Part shown: positions 38,408-49,918 of the stretch, in pieces
Layout: each line of letters starts with the position of its first letter
How positions within the stretch are numbered: position 1 is the stretch's first letter
NCBI GenBank assembly: GCA_018136815.1
Contig: CM030937.1
Span: 3,833,820 to 3,897,819, forward strand
Source: Isochrysis galbana
Taxonomy: Eukaryota > Haptophyta > Isochrysidales > Isochrysidaceae
Direction of reading: 5' to 3'
Length of the DNA: 64,000 bases
The notes under the pieces: generated by a model
The model's database searches: none
The model's input: only the letters and a program-made list of their open reading frames with translations
What the model was told of the DNA's origin: nothing
Position numbers and translations under genes: made by a program

Positions 38408-40643
38408 ATGCCCACCAATGCGCACGCCCACGAGATTGGCAGTAGCCAGATCGCTGCATGCGCTGCGCTGCTACTGCTCGTCGTTGCCATCTCCTGGGCT
38501 CTCGAGCTACAGCTCGCCGATCGGCTCCTTGTCGCGGGCATGCGCACCATTCTCCAGCTCTTCGCGCTCGCGCTCGTACTCGAACCCATCTTCGATCACA
38601 ACTCGCCGTACATTGTCTTACCATACCTTGGCCTTATGATTCTCTTTGCTACGCGTGAGGCGTATGTCAAGCCCAAATACTTCTACAAAGGGATGGCACG
38701 CGACGTTTTTCTGGGACTGGTCCTCTCTCTTACTATCACTCTGCTTGCTGCAGTTGCGCTGCTCCAGTTTCGGCCTTATTGGGATGCGCAATACGCTATT
38801 CCAATTGCGGGCATGCTTCTTGGCAATAGCATCTCGGCGGTGAATCTTGGACTTGCAAGCTTCTTGACGTCAATTGTCGAGGCCCCGGCGCAGATGGACA
38901 CGCTGCTAGCTTGTGGCGCGACGAGTTTCGAAGCGGCCCTGCCTGGAATACGCTCTGCGCTCTTGATGGGCCTCACGCCGACAATCAATCAGATGTCCGT
39001 GATAGGTCTCGTTTCCATACCGGGCATGATGACAGGCAATGTTCTAGCCGGCTCAACCCCATTACTGGCGGCAAAGTATCAGGTGCGCGTCGTATACACA
39101 CAGATGCCATCCAAAGAGCTAGAACCCTTGCTTTTTCGAAACACCAGCGTTTGGACTGGCCGCACACCTGGCCAATATCAGGAGGATGTGGCGAACATCC
39201 ATCAAGCGGAGCCAGTGACCTTGATGGTGAGTCAAGAAGATGGGGTTATCATCTTGCTCCAACCCATCCCGATCAGATGGTCATCATGTTCCTCATCTCC
39301 TTCTCATCGACTATTGCTCTGTGCATCTTGTGTTTCCTCACTATTCGTCGATCATTCGACCCATTCCACAGGATCCTGCGCGATCGCATCTCGGCTCGCT
39401 CAGGCCCCAAACCCGCTGACGCTCTTGTTGCCGCACTGACTGCACTCCGGAAATTATTACTCTCCGTCACACGCCCTTGTGCCGCTGTTGGAAGTGGTGG
39501 CAGAAAGGTGGAGATTGTGGATGCGGAGGCTGCTTGCACACTGACACCGCAAAATTCGGAGCACGTGTCTCTCAAGACTCGCGTCAACGGCACCTTCGAA
39601 AGCGTGCGGCCAGCTGGTAGTCCGAAGTGGCTAGGGCGGTTGGGTCTTGGCTCAAAGGCCCCTTCCGCTGGTCCATGGCTGTCAAGGTGTAGAGATGGCG
39701 AGGCATTTCAGGGTTGCACGTCTAGCGGGGTGGATTCAGGTCAACATGCCGTTGATGGAGAGGCAGTGTGCGCGCGCGGGATGCGCATCGTGGATGCATC
39801 CACCGGCGCTCCTTGGTTGACGGCATCAACAATCTGGTTGCCGGCCGGTGGTTCAGCAGCCGTGGTTGGGCCATCGGGATGTGGCAAGTCTACGCTGCTG
39901 CGCTCACTTGCTCTGCTCGAGCCCAACGCACTGGGGTCAATCTTGGTGGGAGGGTACACCCCCGAACAGGTGGAGATAGTCACGCCGCCAACGAATGTGA
40001 ACAGCGCGTAGTTAGTGCAAGATGGAATTGTTGGGAGGAGTGGCAAAGCGGGGTGTGCCACCCCCTTTGCCAATCAGTTGTCCACCCCTCCCCTGATCCA
40101 TGGGCGCGTGTGATGTGATCAAAACCTCCTTCGTCACAGATTGGTGGGGCGGCTTGCTGGCGTACCCGGGTCATCTACGTTCGGCAACAAGGTGGGGTAG
40201 GCTTGCCTGGCACACCCTGCGAGACGTTTGACGAACTCTGTCAAGTGCGAGCCCAAAGACGTCGAGCCCAAGCACGCACTGCTGCCCATGCAAAACTTCC
40301 TCGCAAGCGGCAGGAGACGACGCGTGCACGGCACGCATACCTGCAAGAGCTGCTTGGTGCGTTGAATTTATCCGGCCAGATTCTCGATCAGCCTTGGTCA
40401 ACACTTTCGGGAGGAGAGTCACAGCGAGTTTACCTATGTGTGCTGCTCGCTTTGCGACCAGAGGTATTGCTGCTCGACGAGCCCACCTCAGGGTGCGACG
40501 CAGCAGCTGCGCTCGCCGTCGAAAAGCTCGTTGCCAGCAGCGGAGTTGCAGCCATTTGGATCTCACACGACGCAGCACAGCTTGCTCGTGTTGCGAGGGA
40601 TGTGCAATTGAAATTCCACGCATCAACCATCCCATTCGCGTAA
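38408..40643 (+). CDS. fused ABC transporter: FetB/STAR2-type permease plus FetA/STAR1-type ATPase, three exons
   Basis: Exons 38408-39082, 39277-39969, 40140-40643, with introns of 194 and 170 nt (GT-AG, both phase 0), give 623 residues. The N-terminal 275 residues are a UPF0014/FetB permease with about seven helices: WALELQLADRLLVAGMRTIL, GMLLGNSISAVNLGLASFL, TPTINQMSVIGLVSIPGMMT, GNVLAGSTPLLAAKYQ|MVIM. A linker of about 120 residues follows. The ATPase has Walker A GPSGCGKSTLL (about 422), VIYVRQ (Q-loop region), signature LSGGESQR (about 545), Walker B VLLLDEPTS and H-loop ISHD. Bacteria (FetA, FetB; iron export) and plants (STAR1, STAR2; aluminium tolerance) make these as two proteins. 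Here one ORF holds both. The substrate is unknown. The membrane is probably plasma or vacuolar. Confidence 0.85.
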
Positions 40644-41795
40644 TTTTGCTCGGGACTGGTCCACTCTCGTCTCCTACGTTGCACACCGTAAAGTACAGGG
40701 CCATTCGTTAGCTTTGCTCTCAGCTACAGTTATGGCCCACGTACCAGGTGCCCACATGTGCCGAGACTACCAACTTCCAAAATGCCGGACTATCGATGAT
40801 ATGGGAGCCATCCGTTTTCTTCGTCACGGACGCCCATCACAGATGTATGCTCGCGGACGGCGTTGGGGGATGGGGATGGTGCTTACTCGCTCCTGCTCGA
40901 GCATCTCGGCTCTCCGAGCTCTAGAATATCGAGTGCAACGTCTACTTGTTTGGGAGAACCTGGGGGGGATGCTCACTCAGGGTATACATACGCATGGCGC
41001 AACGTACCGGCCGTTTTTTGTTACCTTTGCAAGAACTGCCGTGTGATATGAGCTTTGGCGCTCGTCGACGGCATGAATGCTAGTTCGACGCGGTGAAAAA
41101 TGATGTGGCAAGTCAAAGTTGATCTGTGATCTGGATGAAACTACTACAAGGAGAAACGCACTCATGCGGTCACCAAGGACAAAGGAAAGACCGGGCATTA
41201 ACAATAATGACACACATGCTTGAGAGCCTCATTCGGGGCCAACACGAAGTTCCTGCGCGATCGATGAGAAACCCACGGATAAGACTGGGAGACTAGCGAC
41301 TAGCGCACTAGGGGGGAAATACACCGCAGTTTTTGCGGGAAGTTGCCCGCCAGAAGTGAGGTTTGGACCGCTGTGCCACGTAGAGATGCTAGCGCGCAAA
41401 GTGTGCTCATGTGCAAATGAAGGTCCCGGCGGCGCAGGTTACTCGAATCGCAGCCATATGTTCTTCGAGGACCGCTCGCGGCGCGAGCTGTGAAGGGCCG
41501 TTCTTCTTTTTTGACGAGAGGACCCCCCCTCCCCCCCCCCCAGTGCTTTTCCCTGGTGAGCCGCCCGACGTAGGTCGGTTCGCCTCACTGGGTTTTCCCT
41601 CATTGTAATTGTGGGGAGTTATAATGGGAGCCGCAGGTCTGCGAGGGGGGAGATTTGAAGGTATACATATGTGTATGTGTCTGTTGCATCAGCACACGTC
41701 AAGGTGTACGGGCAAGTGCGTTGAGGGGTGTCGTGATAGTACCGGCCTGGTGGGAGTAGTGGTACTAACGCTCAGATATTTTATTATTTATTATT
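40644..41795. other. intergenic, no gene recognised
   Basis: 1.15 kb without convincing coding sequence or dispersed repeat; it ends in AT-rich ATTTTATTATTTATTATT just before the inverted SINE pair. Confidence 0.4.
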
Positions 41796-43178
41796 CAACT
41801 AAGTTTATACTTAGTACTTAGTTCACACCCATGGGGGGGGGCACGAGCCCCCCCCTCTCTCCACTCCTCCTCTGCTCTGGGGAGGAACCACCCACCCTCC
41901 TGGCATGCCTGATGGCTTGCCAGTAGCACACAGCACACTGCCCTGCTAACCCATTCCTCTCCTCACAGGCCCGCCTGACTCGCCCGCCCTGGCCTGTTGT
42001 GGCCAGCCCATCGCTCTGACGAACCCCTCCTCCCCCTCTCCCCTTCCCCCCTGGCCCCCCCTCATCAGGACCCCCCAGCCAGCTCCAATCGACCTGCAGG
42101 GGCGCGGGGCGCTAGGGAGCGGAGAGGCAGGAGGGGCCAGGGCCATGCCCCAGCCTCACTTGCCCCCTGAACTGAGCTCCCAGGCCCCTGCAGGCCACGT
42201 GGGGACCTGACGAGGAGGGGCCGCAGGCGCGCGCCATGGGCCAGAGCCGCAGGGAAGACAGGAGGAAGAGGGAAGAGGGAGGGGAGGGGGGAGCGGCAGC
42301 TCTCCCCTCCGGCGCTTACGTGTCTTCTTGCCCCGTTTAGGTAAAGCAGAAGACAGAAGACGGGGGGCGCCGGAGCCAGGAGGGAAGGGCCGCGACTCGC
42401 CGCGGCCGCTCGCTCTTTGAGGTCGACAGCGCAAAGATCTTGGCACGGATCGCGAGTCGTCTCGCCTCCCTCGCGCACCCAAACTACTCATTGCGCTCGC
42501 TGCCGCCATCAGGCGGCTCCCCCGGTGCACTACTAGGGGGATTGGGGTGAAGGGCTTAGATATGGTCCGGTGGCCCGCGCCTCCCCCCGGTGATCTGTTC
42601 CCTCTCTTCTCCTCCTGTGTCTCCGAGTGGGCGGCGACCTCAGTCCCGACTTATCCTGTAAACAGGTGCGGGACTTACCTATTTTTCGGTGGGCGGAGCT
42701 CTGCTCCGCCCACCCCCTTCTCCGCGCTCTCTCTCCCCTCTCCTGCGGCACGCGCGATGGCGCGCCTGCGGCAGGCCTGCAGCTGCCCATTGGCGACCCT
42801 GGAGGCTCATGGAGGCCAGCTCAGGGGGCAGAGGAGGAGGCTGGGGCTGGGCCCTGGCCTGGTGGCCTCCCCTGCCTCTCCCTCGCTGGCGCTCCTGAGC
42901 CTCAGGGGCCCCCACGCTGCACCTGTCTGCCTGTCGAACAGGGGGGGAGGAGGGGTTGGAGCAATGGGCTGGCCACGCCGGGCTAGGATGGGCGAATCAG
43001 GCGAGCCTGTCAGTGGGAGAAGAGAGGGTCAGCAGGGCAGTGGCCTCCCGGCAAGCCATCAGGCGTGCCAGGTGCCAGGAGGATGGGTGGTTCCTCCCCC
43101 ATGGCAGGGGAGGAGTGGAGAGAGGGGGGGGCTCGTGCTCGTGCCCCCCCATGGGCGAGCTAAGTATAAACTTAGTTG
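41796..43178. mobile_element. large inverted pair of SINE-like elements
   Basis: The left arm starts CAACTAAGTTTATACTTAG (41796) and the right arm ends with its complement CTTAGTTG (43178). The arms match for about 400 bp, for example CACGAGCCCCCCCCTCTCTC, CACTCCTCC, GGCATGCCTGATGGCTTGCC, CACTGCCCTGCT and GTGGCCAGCCCAT. The centre holds an inverted copy of the 1-205 body (42500-42665). Two elements joined tail to tail, or one foldback element, would look like this. The sequence has no coding potential. Confidence 0.65.
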
Positions 43179-43893
43179 ATCCGAAGTCATTTTTCTGCTT
43201 CCTCATTTTAGACCACAAAGCGCGCTCGATGGAGATGGAGATGGCCCACCACACCGATCTCGATCTCGCGAGGCACTTGCTTTATGCTTTACGGGAGGGT
43301 GTGGGTGTGGAGAAGCCGAGGAAAAGCGAAAAGCAACGCCGGCACGCGGCCAACAAAAGAAAGCGTTTCATCCCTCATCCCTCCTCTACCTCTGGCCAAC
43401 AAAACATAAGTCCAGGGCCACCAGCACAACATAATTAGCCTAGGCCGCGCCAGGCTTCAGTTACCCCATGGAAGGCGCACACACAGAAACGTGAACAAGT
43501 AGAGACAAGCAGCGGACGGCGGCGTTCCAAAGGACATACTACTCTAAGCACTTTGAAAGCACTTTCTCTCCCGAACTCCCGAAAAGCGAAAAGTTTCCCT
43601 CGCTCTTACGCTCATACTCTTACGCTCTTACGGCGGGCGGGGCCAGAACTATTCTTAGTACAAGCCTTGGCAGATACAGCAGGCAGACACGGCAGGATCC
43701 ATCAGAGAGGGGAGGGTGACCGACCGACGCCGCTTGACCCCCCGCCCCCTCTTCCCCCCCCCTCCCCCGCGCGCGCATACTCTCTCTCTCCACTCTTCTC
43801 TCTCTCCATTCCTTCCCCCGACCCCGCACCCATCCCCTCCTCTCTCGTAGGAAGAGGGAGCGGCCGCGCGGGCCGATTGGGCCAAGCAGCAGG
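43179..43893. other. intergenic, upstream of the glycosyltransferase
   Basis: An open frame at 43230-43438 (MEMEMAHHTDLDLARHLLYA) has no recognised domain and I do not call it. Pyrimidine-rich sequence (43740-43850) directly precedes the gene at 43894 and may be its leader. Confidence 0.35.
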
Positions 43894-46215
43894 ATGGCGC
43901 CGACCTCGCGCTACGCGATGGCCGCCGTCGCGTTCGGACTGCTGCTACTCGGTGCGCTGCGGCTTGGCCGTGCCAACAGCCTGAGCTCGCAGCTGATGCA
44001 ATACGTGCCCACCCGGAGCGATATCCCCTTGCTCGACGACGAAGACCCGTTCGATGAGCGCATCCGCAGGCTCGAACTCCAGCTCGGTCTGCCACGCGCT
44101 CTTGGGGCAGCCTCGCATGACGGCGTCGTGCCGCGGCTTGCGTCGCATCTGGACCCTTCACCCCCTTCACCTTCACCCACGTCCTACACTGGTGGGACGC
44201 CGAGCACGAGCCCTTGGGATCCAAGGGCTTCAGCATCGATGAGGGTATGGGATAACTCTCGGGTCCTTTCATCCAGTGAGGTACTTCGCCGAGTGCCTTC
44301 TGGGGCTCTGGCATTTGTCGCTCTTGCCAACACCGCCTATGCCGATCTTGCTGTCAACTGGGCGTTAGTGCTGTTGCCAATACTTGAGACCATCGGAGTG
44401 CCGCACCATGCAGTACTCGCATCACTGGATAACCCCTCAGCCCAGCGCTTTGTCCGGCTGCGTTTACCGACGATGCGGGTCGGAATGGGCGGCATCAATA
44501 ACACAAAGGACGACAACACTGATTTTCGATGGGCGATGTCCGCTTTTCGTGCCTATGGGGTGTCCAAAGCAGAGGTTATCATGTGGCTTTTGAGGGAAGG
44601 CCGCGACGTATGCATGTCAGATGTGGACGCCGCATGGATTGCCCCGCCGCACGGCATGTTTCGATCGCTTCCAGAAGCAGACGTGCTTTTTGGCACGGAC
44701 TGCCTCAACCTAGAATGGGATGCCGACCGTTCCACTAGGCCAAACAAGGTGGGGCGGTGCGGACACCATCCTGGCTCCACGTGGTCAGCCTGGTTTAACA
44801 CTGGCGTGATGTTCTTCCGCGCTAACCCTCGCGCTCTCGAAATCGCCTCCGAGTGGCGCGATCGCATGGCTGCCGTGAGGGGCGAGGGAAGCATTGATGA
44901 TCAACTCACATTCAACCAGCTTGCGGGCACAGTCCGTGACCCGGTCAAGAATAACAAAGAGGGCATCTACCCCATCAAGGCTGCGCGCACAGACGGGCGC
45001 GTCATTTACGATGGCACTGGGCATCGCACGCTCGCTGCATTGCCTGCTGACGTCATCTGCTCGGCACAGGCTTACCACATCTTCCAATCTTCGGAACCTA
45101 AGAATTGCCTTGTGCTCCACTTGACGTTCGTGGAGGGCTGGCCAAAAAATCCAGCAAAGTACTGGCGCTTGCGCGAGGCAGGGCTATTCCCCTTGCGGCC
45201 TGAGCCATTTGACGGTCGCTACCTCTCCTTCACGCCTCCGCAGCCTGGCCCAGTGCCGCCGGAGCGCCACCCCTCCTTGCTGGATCCGAATAACCCTAAT
45301 GTACGGCGGCCGCTGCCCAATTTGACACCGGACAAGAAGGGTTGGAAGGTTAAGGATGCGCTGTGGGGATCCCCTCGGATGGCGGCGCACTTCGATCTCG
45401 TGGACAGGCACATTGCAGCCCTGCGGAATGCCATGGCGATCGCGCGCGCGACCCGCCGCCGACTGATTATGCCCAAGATGCTTTGTTTGTGCGAGCGCTC
45501 AGAGTCACCCTTCTCCTTATTACCAACTTGCACACTCGCCGGCTCCTCCACGAAATTGCCGTTCGTCTGTCCACTCGAATCTATCTTCGACGTGGTTCGC
45601 GTAGAGCACCTTTGGGCGAAGACGAGCGCAGATCCTGATGGTTATTTGCAGCTGCATCCATGGACATTGCTAAATGCGTCCATCCACAAGCCGCCGCAGC
45701 CTAGCCTCGCCTTCCAACCCTCCCGGACTACGACCGTGAGCTGGTCGACAACGGGCTGGGTACGCCTCCCCGCTTCACATGCGACGAATGGGGTTTACCA
45801 TCAAGGAAACCAGCAATTGCCTCAGCGGGTTGTACTGCCTCGTGGGCTTTCCGACGTGCAAATCTCCGAGGCTCTTGCAGAATGGGGTGCTTCTGACGCG
45901 CGCTTACTGCATCTTGAGTCGGCTGAAGACGTCTTTGGCGGCTTCGAGGCGGCCGACGCAGCCAAGACTTTCGAGAAAAATATAGCAACTCATCTTCTCG
46001 GGGGCTGGAGCGCGACGTGGTGCTGTACGTCTTGGGACAAACCGCGCGGCACGTTGCTTTTTAAGCGACCACTGCCGCTTGCTGTTGGGAAAGCAGCAAA
46101 AACGACGGCTTGGATGTCAGACGGCACGCCATGTAAGGACTTCACTTGCACTGCGCCACGGCCGCACGAAATTCCCATGGAGCGGCAGTGCTACGCGGCC
46201 GCCTGTAGGGACTAG
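43894..46215 (+). CDS. type II membrane glycosyltransferase, GT77/XEG113-like (nucleotide-diphospho-sugar transferase)
   Basis: 773 residues in one exon. A short cytosolic tail and one membrane anchor (YAMAAVAFGLLLLGALRLG, 7-27) indicate a Golgi type II protein. Catalytic region about 140-430: LANTAYADLAVNWALVLLPI, LREGRDVCMSDVDAAWIAPP (DxD-type site near residue 243), LFGTDCLNLEWDADR, WFNTGVMFFRANPRALEIAS, GSIDDQLTFNQL and HLTFVEGWPKNPAKYWRLRE. A second region (about 480-770) has MAIARATRRRLIMPKMLCLC, STKLPFVCPLESIFDV and a Cys-rich end, matching the C-terminal part of plant XEG113-type arabinosyltransferases. It probably adds a pentose to glycoproteins or wall polymers. The sugar is not certain. 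Confidence 0.8.
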   Translation: MAPTSRYAMAAVAFGLLLLGALRLGRANSLSSQLMQYVPTRSDIPLLDDEDPFDERIRRLELQLGLPRALGAASHDGVVPRLASHLDPSPPSPSPTSYTGGTPSTSPWDPRASASMRVWDNSRVLSSSEVLRRVPSGALAFVALANTAYADLAVNWALVLLPILETIGVPHHAVLASLDNPSAQRFVRLRLPTMRVGMGGINNTKDDNTDFRWAMSAFRAYGVSKAEVIMWLLREGRDVCMSDVDAAWIAPPHGMFRSLPEADVLFGTDCLNLEWDADRSTRPNKVGRCGHHPGSTWSAWFNTGVMFFRANPRALEIASEWRDRMAAVRGEGSIDDQLTFNQLAGTVRDPVKNNKEGIYPIKAARTDGRVIYDGTGHRTLAALPADVICSAQAYHIFQSSEPKNCLVLHLTFVEGWPKNPAKYWRLREAGLFPLRPEPFDGRYLSFTPPQPGPVPPERHPSLLDPNNPNVRRPLPNLTPDKKGWKVKDALWGSPRMAAHFDLVDRHIAALRNAMAIARATRRRLIMPKMLCLCERSESPFSLLPTCTLAGSSTKLPFVCPLESIFDVVRVEHLWAKTSADPDGYLQLHPWTLLNASIHKPPQPSLAFQPSRTTTVSWSTTGWVRLPASHATNGVYHQGNQQLPQRVVLPRGLSDVQISEALAEWGASDARLLHLESAEDVFGGFEAADAAKTFEKNIATHLLGGWSATWCCTSWDKPRGTLLFKRPLPLAVGKAAKTTAWMSDGTPCKDFTCTAPRPHEIPMERQCYAAACRD

Positions 46216-47186
46216 CGTCAGCTTTGCCTATTTTCCAAGCGGGTGAAGCGGCGCGAGACGGCAGGCTGGCAGTGCGCAGTGGGCGCTTCACCGACAGTTT
46301 GGCCTTTTCTTTCTCTACCTGCAGCCTACGGCTTTGTGCGTCGAGTATTGCAGAGACCCTACGCCTTTTGCTAACATGTTTGAAATACCAAGCAAGCCTG
46401 ACTTTATACTTGGTTCACTGGGGGGGGGGGGGGGGGGCACGAGCCCCCTCCTCTCTCCACTCCTCCCCCACTGTGGGAGAGGAATTACCCACCCTCCCGC
46501 CCTCCTGTCATGCCGTCATGGCACGATACCGGACCAGACCAGCACAGCCCCACTAAAACCAAACCCTCCCTGATAGGCTCAGGCTCGACTACGGATCGCA
46601 CACCGCTAGGTGTTCCACGCTATGCAGGTGTTAGGCGTGTTCCGAAAAGTGGGGTGGGGTACCGTGGGGGAAAAGTTGCTATGCCCACGCGCCTTCCAAC
46701 CCCATGCTAACATAACACTCTAAGCAAAAACAAAACTATCACCTGGCCCTCTTTGGACGGAGCGCGAGTTTGGCATGCCTGATGGCTTGCCAGGAGCAGA
46801 CTGCCCTGCTGGGCCACTCTGTCTTCGCCCCCTCCTTCTCTTCCACCTCCATAGAGTAAGACAAGCACTGTGCCACCCGCCGTGCAAGTACAGCGGCTAG
46901 TCTGTTAAGATTTTTAATAGCAACTCTTGCGGCCCTTGTGACGATTGAGCCTCGCACCCTCCCCGGTCCCCGACGACGACAATACGTATACGAGACGACG
47001 CCGAGCTCGTACGAATACGGCTCAATTAAAGATGAACCCAATGCTTGTGACGAATACAACTCCCCCGCTGCGGCGTGTGCAGCGCAATCACTCGGTAACG
47101 AGCACAGGCGTGTGCTTGTGTTCTCTCGGTAACGAGCACATGCAGTTGTCACACTTGCATCAACCAATCGCCCTCGCCATGAGATT
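46216..47186. repeat. intergenic with SINE fragments
   Basis: GACTTTATACTTGGTTCAC near 46400 with a following G run and CACGAGCCCCC is a SINE head. CACCTGGCCCTCTTTGGACG at 46740 is the terminal motif, and GGCATGCCTGATGGCTTGCC at 46773 matches the SINE-pair arms. No gene recognised. Confidence 0.5.
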
Positions 47187-49918
47187 TCATCTCAGTGCGC
47201 GGCGGGGAGTCATGCTTCTATTGGCGGCACACGCAAGACCCATGCGAAGCTGGCTCAACAAAGCGTCGCTCGAGTCAGTAGTATCACTCTCAAATACCAT
47301 TTCCGCCGTTGGGATGAGCCGTCGCCACAGGGAGGGCTGTGTCTGCCCGTCATCGGGATCTTGTTCACGGGCCTTGAGGGCGACTAATGCAGCTGGAGCT
47401 GAGAATGGCGGGCTTGATAAGGCTTGTGGCTGATGTGCTACAGGAGAGGACAGCGGTGAGGCGGGAGCGGGTGTGGGCGTGGCCGACGCAACTGGTGTTC
47501 TAGGCGAGAATATAGTTTCCTCCATGAGTCTCCCGTTCTCATTCCACTTGTTGACAAGCGAATCATGAGGCGTCGCAAGACGCGAGTCGCCATACATCGA
47601 GCCCAGAAGCGAATCGCCACGCGAGACGGATAGGCGGACCATAGTCGGCTTGCCGACAATCGGCGAAGCGTCAAAAATCTCGTCCCATGACCATCTGTTA
47701 GTCATGTAACCATTGTGAGGATTGAGGGTTTGAAGGCCCTCGGATGTCACCACGAGGGTGCGTCGGTACTTCCCCTTCCACGGAAGCCCGTGCTTGATCA
47801 CCTGGAAACGCCTTTCTGAAGGCTCACCCAATCCCCGCGCACGTGCGGGTGAGAGAGTGGCTCGGCTTTGGCAAGCGCTGCGGGTAGCCGAAGACGGGGC
47901 CGGCGAGAAGAGGAAGAAGCCTCCGCTATGCAGCTCGGCAAGGGCGGCCTCAGCGGCATCAGCCCGAGCCTCCGCCTCGTCTGCACGCGCGGCTGCCGCC
48001 TCGGCAATGGCACGCATTTGCTCTCGGGCGACTTCGGCCATCTCAATGCTCGCTTGCATCGCAGCCATTTGCTCTAGTAGCAGCACCCGGTCCCGGGAGG
48101 CATTGGCCGCTGCGTCTGCAGCCTCCGCTCGGATGCGCAAGGACCGGCGAATTTCAGACGCGCCCCTCAAGGTGTAACGTTTTTCGGCTTCAAGTAGCTT
48201 GGTCTCAGCCACCTCGAGTTTGGTCTGTAACTCTTGAGCCAGTCCTGACAAGTCCATGACAGTGTTGCGGCGCAGCGAAGAGGCGACAACTCGCATAGCA
48301 CGTGTGCCAAACTGGAGCGCCGATTTCGTCTCTTCTAGGTCGGATAGGGCGGGAGATGCGCAAACCAACACAGATGTGCGGCAATTGCCGCCAAGAGACT
48401 CTTGTAGGAGCCGCGTCAAGTGCGAGTCGCGGAAAGGGATATGGGGAACTGTGGTGATCCCCGCGCCCTCCGTGCCTGCATTCTGTGCGACATCCGAGCG
48501 TTTAGCGAGGGCGGTGATGACATTGCCGAGTGCAAGAAGCGACACATTTATCTTCTGAGCCTCATTCAATTTGACCCCTGAGACCCCAGTACGAGAAACG
48601 CGCTCGGAGCCTGCAAGATCCACGATGGTTAATCGCGCCAGGATTGCCGCATGAGTCTCGGGTGCTCGCTCGAGCGCTCGCTGGATGTCGTAGACACTCT
48701 GCTGCCGCAAGACGCTCGCGTGTGACAATGCTGCCGGGTCATTTGTGATTGCACTGCCCTCGTCGCGAGTCGGGGCAGTTGACGATTCGCTCGACATAAG
48801 CGAATCGGAGCTGTGCTCCTGGAAAAGACCGGCATGCTCATCAGGGTCGCCACCGCCGCTCGCTCGGCTTGTGGTGGACCTCTTGGGACGACGAGTAAGA
48901 CTAAGCATGAACACGGCATGGGACCGTGATGAATGACGATTGAGCGCCGTGGATGCGAAACGCAGTCTGCCCGCGCCGCGCTGTACAACATCAAGGGCGC
49001 TCTCTAGATCTTTTACTTCCACAGACGTTGCGCCTTGCGCGTACACTCCCCGGACCTTGTCTTCACGAATAGCTAGAGCCGGCGGCTCCTTAGACTCGGA
49101 CAGTAAGTCGTAGATCTTCTCGAGGTAGACTTGGAGATACTCTGCGCGCAGAGTATACTCGAACTCATCCTTCACGCTGACAACTTCCTCGTAAAGCTGC
49201 CGAAGCATCCGAGCGGTGATGCCCTCGCTAGGAGTGCCTATGTTTGCCGGCTCGCCGAGGGTGAAGGTTTTTCCGGAGCCGGTTTGACCGTATGCGAGCA
49301 AAGCACCTGCACGAATACATGCAATCGCAGTCTTCGGACGATGACGGAGCGCCCCGCGGACACACGTTCCATAGGGCAGCAGGTTGTGATGGGCTGGCAC
49401 TGGCAAGTTCTCGAGCAGGTCTTGAACTCACCATTGTATCCATTCAAGACGGAGGCGACCAGAGGTGCGCCGACCGTACTTGCAAGCTCGTTATGATCCT
49501 CTTCCTCAAAGACGTGATGGAAGCAGTAGCACGACTCTGTGCCGGCATCCCCCTCGCCGCTACTGCCTAAAGTCAGCTGAATGCGATGAAGATCGCCTTC
49601 ATCGTGAGGCTCTACGACCAGAGCACGACGCGAATCGTTTGAGCTGCCGCGATGCTGCAGGGGTCTCACGCGTACGTACACCCGTGTCTGTGCTATGTTG
49701 GACACCTCAGGGCTATCGGATTCCGTGGGCGACCTGTGCGCCCACGTGCGCGCCGAACCGCCCACATTGGCATTCTCTTTGTCCTCAGTGCACTGGATTG
49801 AAGGCGGCAGGACTCCTTCGACGGCTGGGTCCATCGACTTAAATGGTGCCGAGGGCGCGAGGACAGCGCTTGTCTCTCTCCTTCTCCTCGGTCGTGTGCC
49901 GTGGTCCGCAAGGGCCAT
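47187..49918 (-). CDS. kinesin with C-terminal RME-8/DNAJC13-like PH-type domain, two exons
   Basis: A microtubule motor. Exons 49918-49432 and 49306-47187, with a 125-nt GT-AG intron of phase 1 that restores GYNGALLAYGQTGSGKT, give 868 residues. Motor domain about 75-520: VYVRVRPLQ, P-loop AYGQTGSGKTFTLG, switch I NRHSSRSHAVF, switch II LTIVDLAGSERVSRTG, LTRLLQESLGGN. Coiled coil about 530-640 (Ala/Glu-rich heptads). Residues about 655-745 (RRFQVIKHGLPWKGKYRRTL, VVTSEGLQTLNPHNGYMTNR, WSWDEIF) resemble the N-terminal phosphoinositide-binding region of the endosomal protein RME-8/GRV2. A low-complexity tail follows. The combination suggests membrane cargo attachment. Confidence 0.85.

Noticed and set aside
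41440-41465. tRNA-like GGTTACTCGAATCGC
   Set aside because: Resembles a T-arm box by chance; no acceptor stem, anticodon arm or D arm could be paired around it.
43230-43438. Open frame MEMEMAHHTDLDLARHLLYA...
   Set aside because: No domain, no splice context, and it lies between a SINE arm and the glycosyltransferase leader.
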